Shown here: positions 49,344-60,394 of the stretch, piece after piece
Layout: every line of letters begins with the position of its first letter
Numbering within the stretch: the stretch's first letter is position 1
Assembly: GCA_002245135.1 (NCBI GenBank)
Contig: NGBS01000294.1
Coordinates: forward strand, 124,001-188,000
Source: Proteromonas lacertae
Taxonomy: Eukaryota; Sar; Bigyra; Opalinata; Proteromonadidae
Direction: 5' to 3'
DNA length: 64,000 nt
Position numbers and translations under genes: made by a program
The notes under the pieces: generated by a model
Seen by the model: the letters and a program-made list of their open reading frames with translations, nothing else
The model's database searches: none
What the model was told of the DNA's origin: nothing

Positions 49344-50878
49344 TCAATTAGTTTTTCTAAATTCTTTCACTCTTTCCAATACATTTTCTTTTACTTTTTT
49401 AAATTTATTACTAACTTCTGCTAAGTCTCTTTTTAATTGTAAATTCTCATACTTCAATCTCTCTACTAACTCCTCATACTTTTCTATTTTTTCACCTTTC
49501 TTACCACTTTCTAATATCTGAATAATCTCTTCATTATTCTTCAATTTTTCTATTTCAAGCTTCAATTTCATTATTTCTTCTAATCTTTTATCATAATCTT
49601 TATTTTTATCTATCAGAACACAATTATAACTTTGGACTTCCCTTATTTGTTGTTTATAGTCATTTATTTCTATTCCTTTCAAGTTTATTTCTTTCCTATA
49701 TTCTGATATTTGCTGTAAATATTTCTTTATTTCATTTTTAAGTTCTGCAATTGATGTAGTGTATAATTCCATTAATTTATCTAATAATATATAATATTAA
49801 TTTATACTGTAGTTTATTTCATTATTATTTATTTTGTTTTTCAAATGAGTTATTTCATTTACTTTATTATCATATTCTATTTTCATTTTAGAAAATTCAC
49901 ATTCTATTTCATTGTTCTTTTCTTCTAACTCATGAAGCTTGGCTTGATATTCTATATCCGTTTCACTTTCATTTGGTTGGATATTTATCTCATTTGTACA
50001 TCGATTCTGTAATTCCAATATTTGTTGTTCATATTCTTGCTTTTGTGTGTTAAGTTCATTTTTATATTCGAATTCCTTTATTCTTACCTCTGTTTGTAGT
50101 TGGTTAATCTGAGATTCATATTTTGATTTAATCTCTTCAAGATCTTTATTATATTGGAGTTCTTTGGTTAAAAGACAATTCTCTTTCTCTTTTTCAAGCT
50201 GAGCTTGACTAATAGCTTGATTTGAGTTTTCAGACTTTAAATCATTTATAATTAAGTCTTTTTCTCTTATACTATTCTCCAATTCAGCTTCTTTTATATT
50301 CCATTGTGTTTCTTTAGATTTATATTCACTCAATTCATTCTGTAGTCTTTGTATTGAATTATCATATTCTTTTAATCTCATTTCATAATTCTCAATATCT
50401 TCTTTATATATTTTTGTTTCTGTTAGGTTATTATTTACTGTTGATGGAATATTTATAGAATTTATATTTTGCGATAATTGTTTTGGCTCTGTATGATAGG
50501 TTGGCTGTGATGTGTATGTAGGTTCTGAGTAATTTGTTGTTTTTGATGGAATATATGGTTGCGAATGTGATGTCATTGTATTTATTGGTTTTGCTGTTTT
50601 GTTGTATGTTGGTAATCGTTCCATTTTCTTATTTGGAGAAGTAAAACTAACCAATTGGTTTGGATATCCTTCGAATAGTGAACTAATTGTAAAATCTGAA
50701 GATCGATTCATCCATTGATTCTGATGCACTAATAGGGCTTTAATTCGTCTCCTGAATTGTCTGATAATGGTTTACATTCCATTCGTTCAAAGAAAGTATT
50801 ATTTCTAAATGATCCCAGTATATCTGAATCTTGATCATAGTCAAAATCAATTTCATCCAACACTTTCTTATCAGCCAT
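49344..50878 (-). CDS. Long coiled-coil protein, unknown
   Basis: Start MADKKVLDEIDFDYDQDSD at 50878. A 47-nt intron (GTAAACCATTATC...CTATTAG) joins NTFFERME to LHQNQWMNRSSDF. A Ser/Thr/Pro-rich segment (about 50-160) follows, then a continuous coiled coil. A 27-nt intron (GTATAAATTAATATTATATATTATTAG, about 49772-49800) links NNEINY to NKLMELYTTSIAEL. The coil runs to EFRKTN and the stop at 49344. About 460 aa. Composition and heptads suggest a cytoskeletal or centrosomal role, but no family-specific motif is visible. Confidence 0.65.
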
Positions 50879-50965
50879 TTTTTAAATTTATAAAAAATGG
50901 GGTTTCAAAATATTCAATAAAAAATTCCCCAACACAAAAAAGTATTTTGAAAAAAGACTTATATT

Positions 50966-52011
50966 TCACTTCCTCTTCTTCTTCTTACCCTGCTTTTCTT
51001 TTTTCTTCACAGCAATATCAATAATATCACTCAACAAGATTTCTTTAGCTGGTCTAGCGTTTCCATTCATATCATACAAAGTTCTTTGATTACACTCATT
51101 TGCCATGATTATCAACATGTAAATAAAAGCATGAATCACCAAATGGGCATAACCTTTCACCATATTTGAAGAATCTACAAGGAATAGTTTTCATATTTGT
51201 CTTATAAGCTTCAGTGATTAAGTATTTCTTATAAGGATCACGAATATATGTAGTAGAAGGCACAATGAAGAAAGAAGGAGTTCTACACAATGGACAAGTC
51301 CTTCTCTATAGAAAATTAGTATAACTAGAAAGTAATATACAACTTCACGAGGAATACTAGTTTGTGCTCTCCATTTTCTTATACAATCAATACAAAAGGG
51401 ATGGTCACACTGTGTTAATAAGCCAAATCTCTTTCCTGTCTCAACTATACTATCATCACATATAGCACAATGTATATCTCGAGATTGAGCTACATCTTCT
51501 TCAAATGACATTATTTTTTCTTTTGTATTATGAGATCTTATACAGTGATCACCATATCTACAACTTCCTTGAAGATAATACCTACAGACTTCTCTCTTTT
51601 TGTCAGTGTTATTGTATAAGGCTTGATAAACTAAATCATCTATGTTATCTGGTATATCATCCTCTTGAAATTCATTTTCTATCACTTCAGTAGTGTCTGT
51701 AATATCATTGGCTTTGTTGTTCCACACACTCTTGTATGAAATCATTGGTATATGTATCAGGATATTGAATGGATGAATTTAGAAAGTCAAATGAAGGAGG
51801 TGGCTGAAATAAAGGAGCTTCCACGTATGATGATTGTGTAGTATCAGTAACAGGCAACTGAAGGTGGAGATGATTCACCTAAATGTAAAGCTCCTGGAAC
51901 AAATTCTTTAGCATTAACAGATAATTGTGTTTTATTGGCCACATCCCTCAGACTTGACTCAATAGATAATTCATCATCATCTTCTGGGTTTAAATAAGTT
52001 CTACTCGACAT
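50966..52011 (-). CDS. Makorin-like E3 ubiquitin ligase (C3H-RING-C3H)
   Basis: Start MSSRTYLNPEDDDEL at 52011. An acidic, Pro-rich N-terminus spans two or three small introns. A C3H finger CX7CX5CX3H (CRYYLQGSCRYGDHCIRSH) follows. Then comes a RING (HCAICDDSIVETG...CDHPFCIDCIRKW...CPLCRTPSFF) split by an intron near 51306-51345. A second C3H finger (PCRFFKYGERLCPFGDSCFYLH) and a Lys-rich end (KKKEKQGKKKKRK) complete it. The C3H-RING-C3H order is diagnostic of makorins, RNA-binding ubiquitin ligases in translation quality control and mRNA regulation. The join after the last finger needs a 22-nt intron or a one-base step. Start codons of this gene and the CH-like gene are only about 67 bp apart. 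Confidence 0.85.
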
Positions 52012-52077
52012 GATATTAAATCATAATAAAAACTGAAAATACAAACTTGTTTGAAGTTTTTTGAAATTTTGAAAATT

Positions 52078-54395
52078 ATGGATAGGAATAACGTGATACA
52101 GGTATGTCTAATAGTTATGAAAATACATAGGGATTGATATCATGGATTAATACTCTAGAAATTCCCAGGTTCATTATTTGTTGAGAAGTATTATAAGCTA
52201 TTTAAATATTCTGTAGTTTAAATCACGTTTTAACACCACCATTTCTAATGAATCTAATTAAACATATATATGTATGATTTTATTTTAAATAAAATAGCCT
52301 CCATCACGTAAATGTTCAAATCTAGAAGAAACAATAGAAATGTTTGTTAAGAAAATATATCCCAAATGGAATTATAAACAAATATATGAAGAATTAGAAA
52401 GTATTATATACGATGTTTATTTTTTGATATAGATGGAAACCAACTGATTTTACAGGATTTACTGATATTGCTACACGATATACACACACATAGATCATTT
52501 GAAAAGAATCCCTATTCATCAAAAACACCAAAAAAGAAATTAATTCTGAGAAATGCTGTAATGCCATGTCAAAAGAAAAAAAACATTGAAGACAAGAGAC
52601 AAGAACCATTTTCATTCACGAAAGCTCAAAAAATAGATTTTTCAGACATTAATAATCCATCTTCAATACAAGCAATAGCCAAAACTACCAAAACATCCAA
52701 TTAATAAAAACAGAAATAAAATGGTCACAGTGAAATCGTTTATACAAACACAAAAACAGAAAACAACAACCGAAAAATTCAAAAATCTAATTCAATATCA
52801 CCTATACAAAGCCCACCCAAGGAAAAGCATATGTATGAATAATGATATATATTATTATTATAGTACAATAACACCAAATGGTTTAATATACAACAATTCA
52901 ATTTTTGATCCTTTATATTATAATAAATACTCAACTGATTCTACAGCAACAATAACTACAAAATATAATGATAAAGAAAAGAAAGAAAAAGAGAAACTGA
53001 ACTTAAAATCAGTATATACAATTAAGAATCTATCCAATGAAATAATGAATATAAAATGGTTAAGTAATTTAAATATATATAATAATAAAACCAATAATAT
53101 ATTAAACTTTTATAAAGAATTTCAGAATGGATCTATTCTATTGAAATTGTGTTTATATTTAGCGAAAGGGAAAGACTTTACAAATGGAAAAGAGTTAAAT
53201 AATAATAATAATAATAATACTAAGAAGAAATTTGAAATATCTATAAAGATAATAAAAATCATATATCCATCTATATCACCTGATTTAATTAATCTAAAAG
53301 AATTAGAGAATGGCAATGTAAATATAATTCAATCATTAATAAGTTATCTTAAAGAAAAGCATGATAAAAAGATAGAAAATAATTTACTAAAAATAAGAAA
53401 AACTCCCACAAAAAAGACTGTAGAAAATGATATAAACAAGAGAAATAATAATTATAATAATGTTTTCAAATTTGATAAATATTATTCCAATGTTCCTGAT
53501 ATATATCCTCCTAGTATCAATCGAGAATCAGAGCCAACTCAATCATCTTCAAACATGGCTTGATTCTTGTAATATCAGATTTGATATTATCACAAATAAC
53601 AACAATGATAATAAAATACATTTGTTGGATGATAAATTAAGAAATGGAGAAATATTATATGAAATATTGAAATATATTAATTTAAAACCAAAGATATTTT
53701 ATGCAACACCAACTACATTAACTCAAATATATAAAAACTTAGAAATATGCATGAAAATTATTAAAGATACATTTCCTGATGATTTTAGTAATGAAATTGA
53801 ATATTATAAGAATGAAATAATCATATCCAATAATGAAATATATAATATATTAAATGCATTATCAAAGAGAATAAATCCAACTAATGATTATATAGAAAAT
53901 AATAGCAACAATAATAATCAAATACCAATAAATAAAAATAATAATAACAGCTTGAATATATCAATTTCTAAACTAAGTGAAATGAAAGAGATCGTTTATA
54001 ATTGGCTATTAACCTTAAAATTTAGCATAGATATAAGTAATTATAGTTATAATATGATATTAAATGAAATACAAAATGGAACATTGTTAAACGAGTTAAT
54101 ATATATTATATTCCGTAAAAAGATATTGAATATAGTGACTAAGACAAATATGGAATATTTGAATATTATTAATGAATATGTGGATATAAATACAATTGTT
54201 AGTGATCATTTGAATGAATTTCTTCAGAATGATGTAACAATTTGGACGTATTTATTGTATGATATTTATGAATATTATAAAGCAAATAAAGGAAATGAGA
54301 CAAATTCTTTGTATGAAGAAGAAAGTTTAACTGATAATAGGAACTATGATATTCTAAATAACATGTCTCCAAGATATAAATTCATTTCATCTTAA
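52078..54395 (+). CDS. Protein with three or more calponin-homology-like domains
   Basis: ATG at 52078 (MDRNNVIQ). Several short introns assemble an N-terminal CH-like unit ending ELENGNQLILQDLLILLHDIHTHRSF. Three further blocks share the CH pattern W(L)..L......(D/N)G..L..L: IKWLSNLNIYNN...FQNGSILLKLCLYL; WLDSCNIRFD...LRNGEILYEILKYI; YNWLLTLKFSID...IQNGTLLNELIYII. CH domains bind actin or microtubules. Tandem CH units are typical of fimbrin or filamin-like cross-linkers, but these are divergent and separated by Asn-rich linkers. A one-base step between 52600 and 52720 and an overlap near 53560 (frames change in SQSQLNHLQTWLDS) are not fully resolved. Confidence 0.55.
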
Positions 54396-54539
54396 TATCT
54401 GTTTGTTGATACATCAATAAAGACTAACGACTATTTTTCAGTTAGTAAATTATAACGAAAATTTCGTTTCTTTCTTTTTCTCTTTTCTCGATATGTATTT
54501 AATTTTTTGTAATTATAATTAAATAGATAAATAACAACC

Positions 54540-55420
54540 ATGTCTGTGATAAACCCAAGACAATATTCAGATATAAACAGTGACTCTGATGGTGAAATTA
54601 AATTCAACAACATGATAGATGAACTAGAAATTATCGAATGTGGTTTAGGCCGTGAAATAATTTCAAATACATGTTTAGAGTATATATAAACATCCTAATT
54701 TATGTTAATAGTCCTGTACTTGAAGAAACCCACTACTATTTTGTTCATGACAAAATTGGTGAAGGAGTATTTCGTTTGTATGAAGCAGAATCAGAAAGAT
54801 TTTTACTGTCAGCAAAGAAAAGGAAGAATGTGTTTTATATAAGTCAGTATGAAGTAATTCCAGATGATTTAATTGAAAATAATCGTTATTGTGCAATTTT
54901 GAGAGAAGATGTCAAAGGAAGTTGGAATTTATATAACATTGGCTGTGAATATTGCGATGATTACTTAAATAAATACAGTTGCAGTAGTAATAATAGTTCT
55001 AGTGATAATGAAGATAAATATACAACAAATAGACAATGTTTATTAAGGTTGAAACAATTTAATTATAATATAAAAGAGTGTTCAGTGGATGCTAGACATT
55101 TAAAAGTAGAGATTCCATTATTAAATGAAGAAAATCGTAGAGATAGTTGGTGTCCAAGGTGTCCTAAAGTAGATTCTATGAAATTAAATACTAGATTACC
55201 TATATGGAATGAAAAATTAAATAGTTTGTCAATGAATTTTCCTGGAAGTAGTGTAAGAATGAGTTCAAATAAGAATTGTGTTTTAGAGAATGAGAATAAA
55301 GAGATGTTACTACTTTTTGGCAAATACGCTCATAAAAAGTTTTCATTGAATATTTATGGTGTTTTATGTGTAATTCAAGGGTTTGGAATGTGCTTAAGCA
55401 TGTACAATTGGTTGAAGTAA
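54540..55420 (+). CDS. Tubby-like protein
   Basis: ATG at 54540 (MSVINPRQYSD). A 37-nt intron (GTATATATAAAC...GTTAATAG) joins CL to DPVLEETHYYFVHDK. The body is a tubby domain: strands FLLSAKKRKNVFYISQY, a central Ser/Asn insert, LKVEIPLLNEENRRDSWCPRC, TRLPIWNEKLNSLSMNFPG, NCVLENENKEMLLLFGKYA and the C-terminal hydrophobic helix IQGFGMCLSMYNW, which in animal tubby is IQAFAICLSSFDSKLACE. The last Cys-Glu residues are absent. Tubby domains bind phosphoinositides and, with IFT-A, move membrane proteins into cilia. Length (about 280 aa) fits a minimal tubby-like protein. Confidence 0.85.
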
Positions 55421-55567
55421 TTTTTTTCAAAATAATTTAATTAATTATGTAATTTAGTTAATTATATCTGTATGTTTGTGTATAGGTGGAGAAAAATTCA
55501 TATATATTAACCATATCAATTTTCAATTTATATTAATTTGAATCATCCCTACAAAACAAAATAAATA

Positions 55568-56708
55568 CTATATAAAATCACATCTTATGTATTCTTTATA
55601 TTCACCTCCTAATTTACTTAAGATCACTTTATATAGAGAATTACCTGGTTTTAAGCTTTCTATAATATAATAATAATAATACATAATTTAATATACTAAA
55701 TGATGGATAAAAGAAAAATGGTTTATCTGCTGTAACTCCTAGCAAATTACCAACTTCCAACTCTCTTTTCAGTTGTTCTGGTTTAATTGTCTCATATCCA
55801 TTAAAAAATAAAGTATTTTCACTAAATTCATCATCATGAGGTAGATTTTGTCCTGAATTCCAGAAATACAATGGATCTCTATCAATTCCTTTACTTTTAA
55901 GCGAATATTTCTCATCCATTTTATCAGATAGTGCACACATTACTGGTAGACCAGATCTTGTATAATAAACTGGTGGAATATTTAATTGTTTAGAATTATA
56001 TAAACATCCACTATTATATATATATATATATATATATTAATACAGTGATATTGGAACTAATAGATAACTACTGACAGGTTTAAAATCCAATAGTAATAAC
56101 ACTGTCTGTTTTGGATATAAACTAGGATGAACTAATAATACTGTATATTTTGATAAATTCAGCTCATCAAATACTTTGAAATTAACATCAGGAAATGGAT
56201 CTTCAACTATTTATTTTGATAATATCTAAAATAAATACTATTTGAAATTGAATTATATTGATCAAATCCATTCATTTTAGATTCTGATACAATTTCAGAA
56301 AAATATCTATTTGTTTCCATTAAAAGATCAATATATTCACTATTCATTATATCATAAATATACTCATTGGAGGGATTTATTGGAAATTCACTTTTAGTAT
56401 CTTTTCCTTCTGTTTCAGATTTAATAAGTGGCATTTTATCCATCTTCACTTCATTTATTATAAAATCATATATAGACTGAGAAGGCCAATATAAATCTTT
56501 TCCTCTATGAAATATACACACATTTGAAATACTTTAAAAACAACCTCACATAATTATCAACTTTATCTTCAGTTTGAATAAGACCTATTAACGACTAATT
56601 GTTAAAATGAACTTGATTATACTTTATATGCTGGGTGATTTGTCAAATTTCTTTGGCAAATCTTAATGTTCGACGATATAATGATGTTAATAGCTTATTA
56701 GATGACAT
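55568..56708 (-). CDS. Uncharacterised protein with possible LYR-type start
   Basis: ATG at 56708 opens MSSNKLLTSLYRRTLRFAKEI, which carries the Leu-Tyr-Arg signature of LYRM mitochondrial assembly factors, but frame is lost soon after (TTTGACAAATC). Downstream a 28-nt intron (GTATTTCAAATG...TTTCATAG) joins NYVRLFLK to GKDLYWPSQSIYDFIIN. Further introns, including a (TA)n run near 56010-56036, lead through VLLVHPSLYPKQTVLLLLDF to RSGLPVMCALSDKMDEK, ADKPFFFYPSF and CDFI at the TAG (55568-55570). No family recognised for the body. The LYR-like exon and the body may be two genes. Confidence 0.45.
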
Positions 56709-56995
56709 TCTTAAGAAATGGGTTTGTCAAGCCAGAATAAAATGATAAAGCGAATTTAGTTGATAATAAACTCATTAATGGTATAAATTATTTTAAGGAA
56801 ACATGTATAAGAGTATTTGACATTATATAATAAACATTTAGACCAAATAGAGAATTGTGTTTTTGCTAGGAACATTTAGGTTATATAACAGTAAAGTAAT
56901 TCATACATTGTAATTTTTAATGAATATGAGAGAATCAGTTCTTTTTTCGAAAATTTTTGTTTCTAAAATACTATTCGTTTCATAAAATATCTTTA

Positions 56996-58688
56996 ATGTT
57001 AGACGTTATTAAGGCACAAGAATTTCTTGAATCTGCTTCACAGGCTTTATCTTTAGCTTTCAAACAACAAGCCCCAAATTATTTAGTAAAGGACATGAAT
57101 CAGTATTTTTGTTTTTCTTATTTTGTGTAGAATTGTTTTATCTCTTGCTATAAATGATCAAGGTGGATTACTTTACAGTGAATTCTTAGAATATTTGCAC
57201 GATTACATTCAAACTATTCTTGACCAGTTGAAAGATGTGAAGTTAGAGGATTATCCTAAAGAATTTGCAAAAATCTGGCTTAATTTTGAAGAGATTGAGA
57301 AGAAAGTAAACATCATTATGAAATATGTTGTATATATATATATATATATATATTTATAATGTTGATATACATGTATAGAACATATATTACTGTAGTCGTT
57401 TCCCAGAGATTGTAGACACAAATACTGTAATGAAAACAACATTTTTGAATTATGTTTTATATACAGAGAATAGAAAAGATGTACTTGTAAATGACATGTT
57501 TATTTACATTGATAACAATCGTCATGGATTAGTAGTAGATGAAAGAAACTTCCACATTATCGGTAGAATGATTATGCAATTATTTGGAAGTGAAAATGAG
57601 AGTATTTATAAACAAGATTTTGAAACAAGATTCTTACAGACTAGTTATACATTCTATTACGATCAAAGTGTAATGCTTGAAAAATACACTTTGCAACAAT
57701 ATTTAGAAGGTGTTGAATTAATGTTTAACTTAGAAGAAGCTGAATTTGATTATTTATTACCAGAAACAAGAGACGAATTGAAGAAAATATTGATTTCTGT
57801 GTTAATAATGAAACCATGTGATCATGTATTTGAAAAGTCAAATATTGAAGATGTACACTCCAATTATTAATGAGAATAATACTTATTATTTGAGATTAAT
57901 GTATAATCTCTTCTCCAGAAGTGATGAAAGTCGTGATAAGTTAGCTAAATTATTCTGTAATCATGTAAAAGATGAATTAACACGTTTATTAGTCTTGATT
58001 AATTCAGAAAATGCTCAAAAGCCAGAATATCTTAAAGATAACATCAAGAATATGATTCAATACATAAAATATATTGATTCATTTGTTGTTGATGAGTTTC
58101 AAAACGATCATGTCTTTCAAGATGAAAAAGAAGAAGCTTTTGAAAAAGCCATTGCTGAATGTACTGTTCCAGCTAAAGGATTGGTATTATATTTAGACGA
58201 ACTTCTCTCAACAAAAGATATTTATGAAACTATTGAAGAGCCAAGATTGATTATTAAGACAGTATTTCATTTCTTTAAACTTATTAAAGACAAAGATGAA
58301 TTTTTGACTGAATATTTGAATTACTTAAAAACAAGAATTAGTGATGAAAGATACGTTAATCCAAAATTAGAAGATTATGTCATTTGGTTATTGAAAGATA
58401 AAGTTAAGACCAGAGAGTTTAGATCCAATTGAGAAGGAAAGAAATGATTATTTGGCAAAAGTACAATCAACAAATAATGAAGCTAATTCAGAAATGGAGA
58501 TTAGTTTTGATGATGATAATGATTTGTATTATAGACCATTACCTCCACCACCTGTTCCACCAAAAAGACATCCATTACCACCACCTCCATTACCACCAAA
58601 GCCAAAGAAGGAAACTGAAAAAGAAGGTGAAAAAGAAAAGCCAGAAGAACAACCAAAGAAGGAAGAAAAACCTGCTAAGAAAGAGTAA
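56996..58688 (+). CDS. Cullin-like protein lacking the cullin C-terminus
   Basis: ATG at 56996 (MLDVIKAQEFLESASQAL). Introns: about 57108-57129, 57330-57378 (49 nt, TA-rich) and probably 57826-57850 (25 nt). The protein follows cullin repeats 1-3: LFGSENESIYKQDFETRFLQTSYTFYYDQS matches the cullin block with Y...FE..FL..t..fY, then RLMYNLFSRSDE, IDSFVVDEF and AFEKAIAEC. The start of the cullin homology domain is also present (IKDKDEFLTEYLNYLK). It then leaves the cullin pattern and ends in a proline tract (PLPPPPVPPK) and a Lys/Glu tail, stop TAA 58686-58688. The Rbx1-binding region, winged helices and neddylation lysine are absent. A +1 step between 58395 and 58430 precedes the Pro tail. Confidence 0.75.
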
Positions 58689-58869
58689 ATGGTTGTTGTA
58701 GAGATAAATACAAATGTATCTTATAAGCATATATTTTTATACTGTGATTAATTTCATTTTTTTTTACTCATTATTTATAATCAATAACATAAACACATAA
58801 GTTGTAAAAAATAGTATATAAACATCATCAAATCCTAATATTTGAAATCTAACTAGATAAAAGAATATT

Positions 58870-60190
58870 TTATAGGGTTTGGAGATAATTATTAAACAGT
58901 TCTTCAAAATATTCCATTGATATATCAATATTTTCATATAAATCACCACATTCTTTCTTTACTTCATTTACCATTTCATTAAATACTGTTGTTTTTCTTC
59001 CACCATTTATCTGATACATATTTGCCAATTGATACAAATTTAAACCGTAATTAACTCCCATTTTTATCCACAAAGTTGTTACTTTCAATGTTAATATAAT
59101 TTCAGGAGTTAATAAATCACCTAAATCCTTTTTTAAATTCTTAATATCTTCATCCACATTAATATTCATAACCTCAGATATTGTTTGTTGAGAAAATGGT
59201 AATTTTGACTGAGGCCATTTATACCAACACCATGATGGTTCAGATGTAATATACTCAATATTTGGGATTGAATATCCATGATCAATTGGAATCTATTGAT
59301 TATAAATAATGATAATGATAATATAAGATATATACTAAATGATTACATATTTCTTCTATATGAGAGAATGAACGAGATCTTGAACCTAAACTAAAATGAC
59401 TTTGTTGTTGTTGATATTTTACTAATTTAGACAGATTAGGAAAACTAACTGATCTTAAACTATTAGATGATGATGAATCATCCACTTGACATAACAAATT
59501 ATTCTCATGTCTATCCATATTCAATATATGCAAATCTAATATACCGATACTATGTATATCCTAATCATATATATAAGAAATGAACATATACTGAAGTAGA
59601 AAAATGAACTGGACCAAAATCTCCAGCAGTATCTTTAAAGTTTACATATTGTTGAAAAGAACCATATTTGTTTTTAAAATATCCATTATTAATATTAATA
59701 ATTATAGTTGTAGGAATAATGGAATATAAATAAGAGGCTATATATTCTCTAACATAAGCTTCACCTGATGGTATTCCATCAATTAAACCCCATTTTGACA
59801 CTTTGTTATAACCTTTTGGATTATTAACAGTACATGGTTCTTCATCAGACGGTTTAAATATTCCAATTGGATGATAATCATCATCAATGCATTTATAAGT
59901 TCCACCAGTGCAATCATGAATTAACTGAAGTGATTTTGAATTTTCAAGCTGAATATCTATTTCTTCTAGAAAAGAGTGTCAATAAATCAGAATAATTATA
60001 GGATTTTGGGTGACTATTTACATAAATAATTATTAAAAAATGAAGTATTATACCAAATGTCGAAATTAGAAAATTCAGGTTCTTCTTCACCGTTAGAAAC
60101 AATGTCCAAACCATATTCATCACATGTCATCAATATTAACTTTCTTTGGAAATACTACTGATACTGACAATCTTTTGCAATTTTGAAGTC
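58870..60190 (-). CDS. PI4K-gamma-like phosphatidylinositol kinase
   Basis: Start MTSKLQKI at 60190. A 29-nt intron restores frame to MTCDEYGLDIVSNGEEEP, and further introns lie at about 59969-60030, 59560-59590 and 59300. The kinase core matches plant type gamma PI4-kinases: TGGTYKC...GIFKPSDEEP (nucleotide-binding strands), GIPSGEAYVREYIASYL, a catalytic loop HILNMDRHENNLL and the IPIDHGYSIPN metal-binding motif followed by W..WPQSKLPFS. The C-terminal helices end NNYLQTL. The N-terminal ubiquitin-like domains of plant members are missing. It would phosphorylate phosphatidylinositol, or proteins as some plant members do. Asp in DRH and Asp in DHG are retained. Confidence 0.85.
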
Positions 60191-60394
60191 ATTGTTTATA
60201 TTTTCTATGAAATAACAAAATAAATTATACTAGTGTGTTTAACCCTCCAAAAGAGATTAAGTAAACTAGAAATTATTTAAATGAGCAGTATTGATTAAAG
60301 AGTAGTTTTTAAAAAACGGATTTTTTCAAAAACTTGGTTTGAACAAAGCTTGACTTATAAAATTTTAATATCTTTCTCTATTTAATTATCCTGT

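Noticed and set aside
50640-51300. Frame breaks in the coiled-coil and makorin genes as mutations
   Set aside because: Short canonical introns such as the 47-nt GTAAACC...CTATTAG restore frame in most cases; only the join after the last makorin finger stays doubtful.
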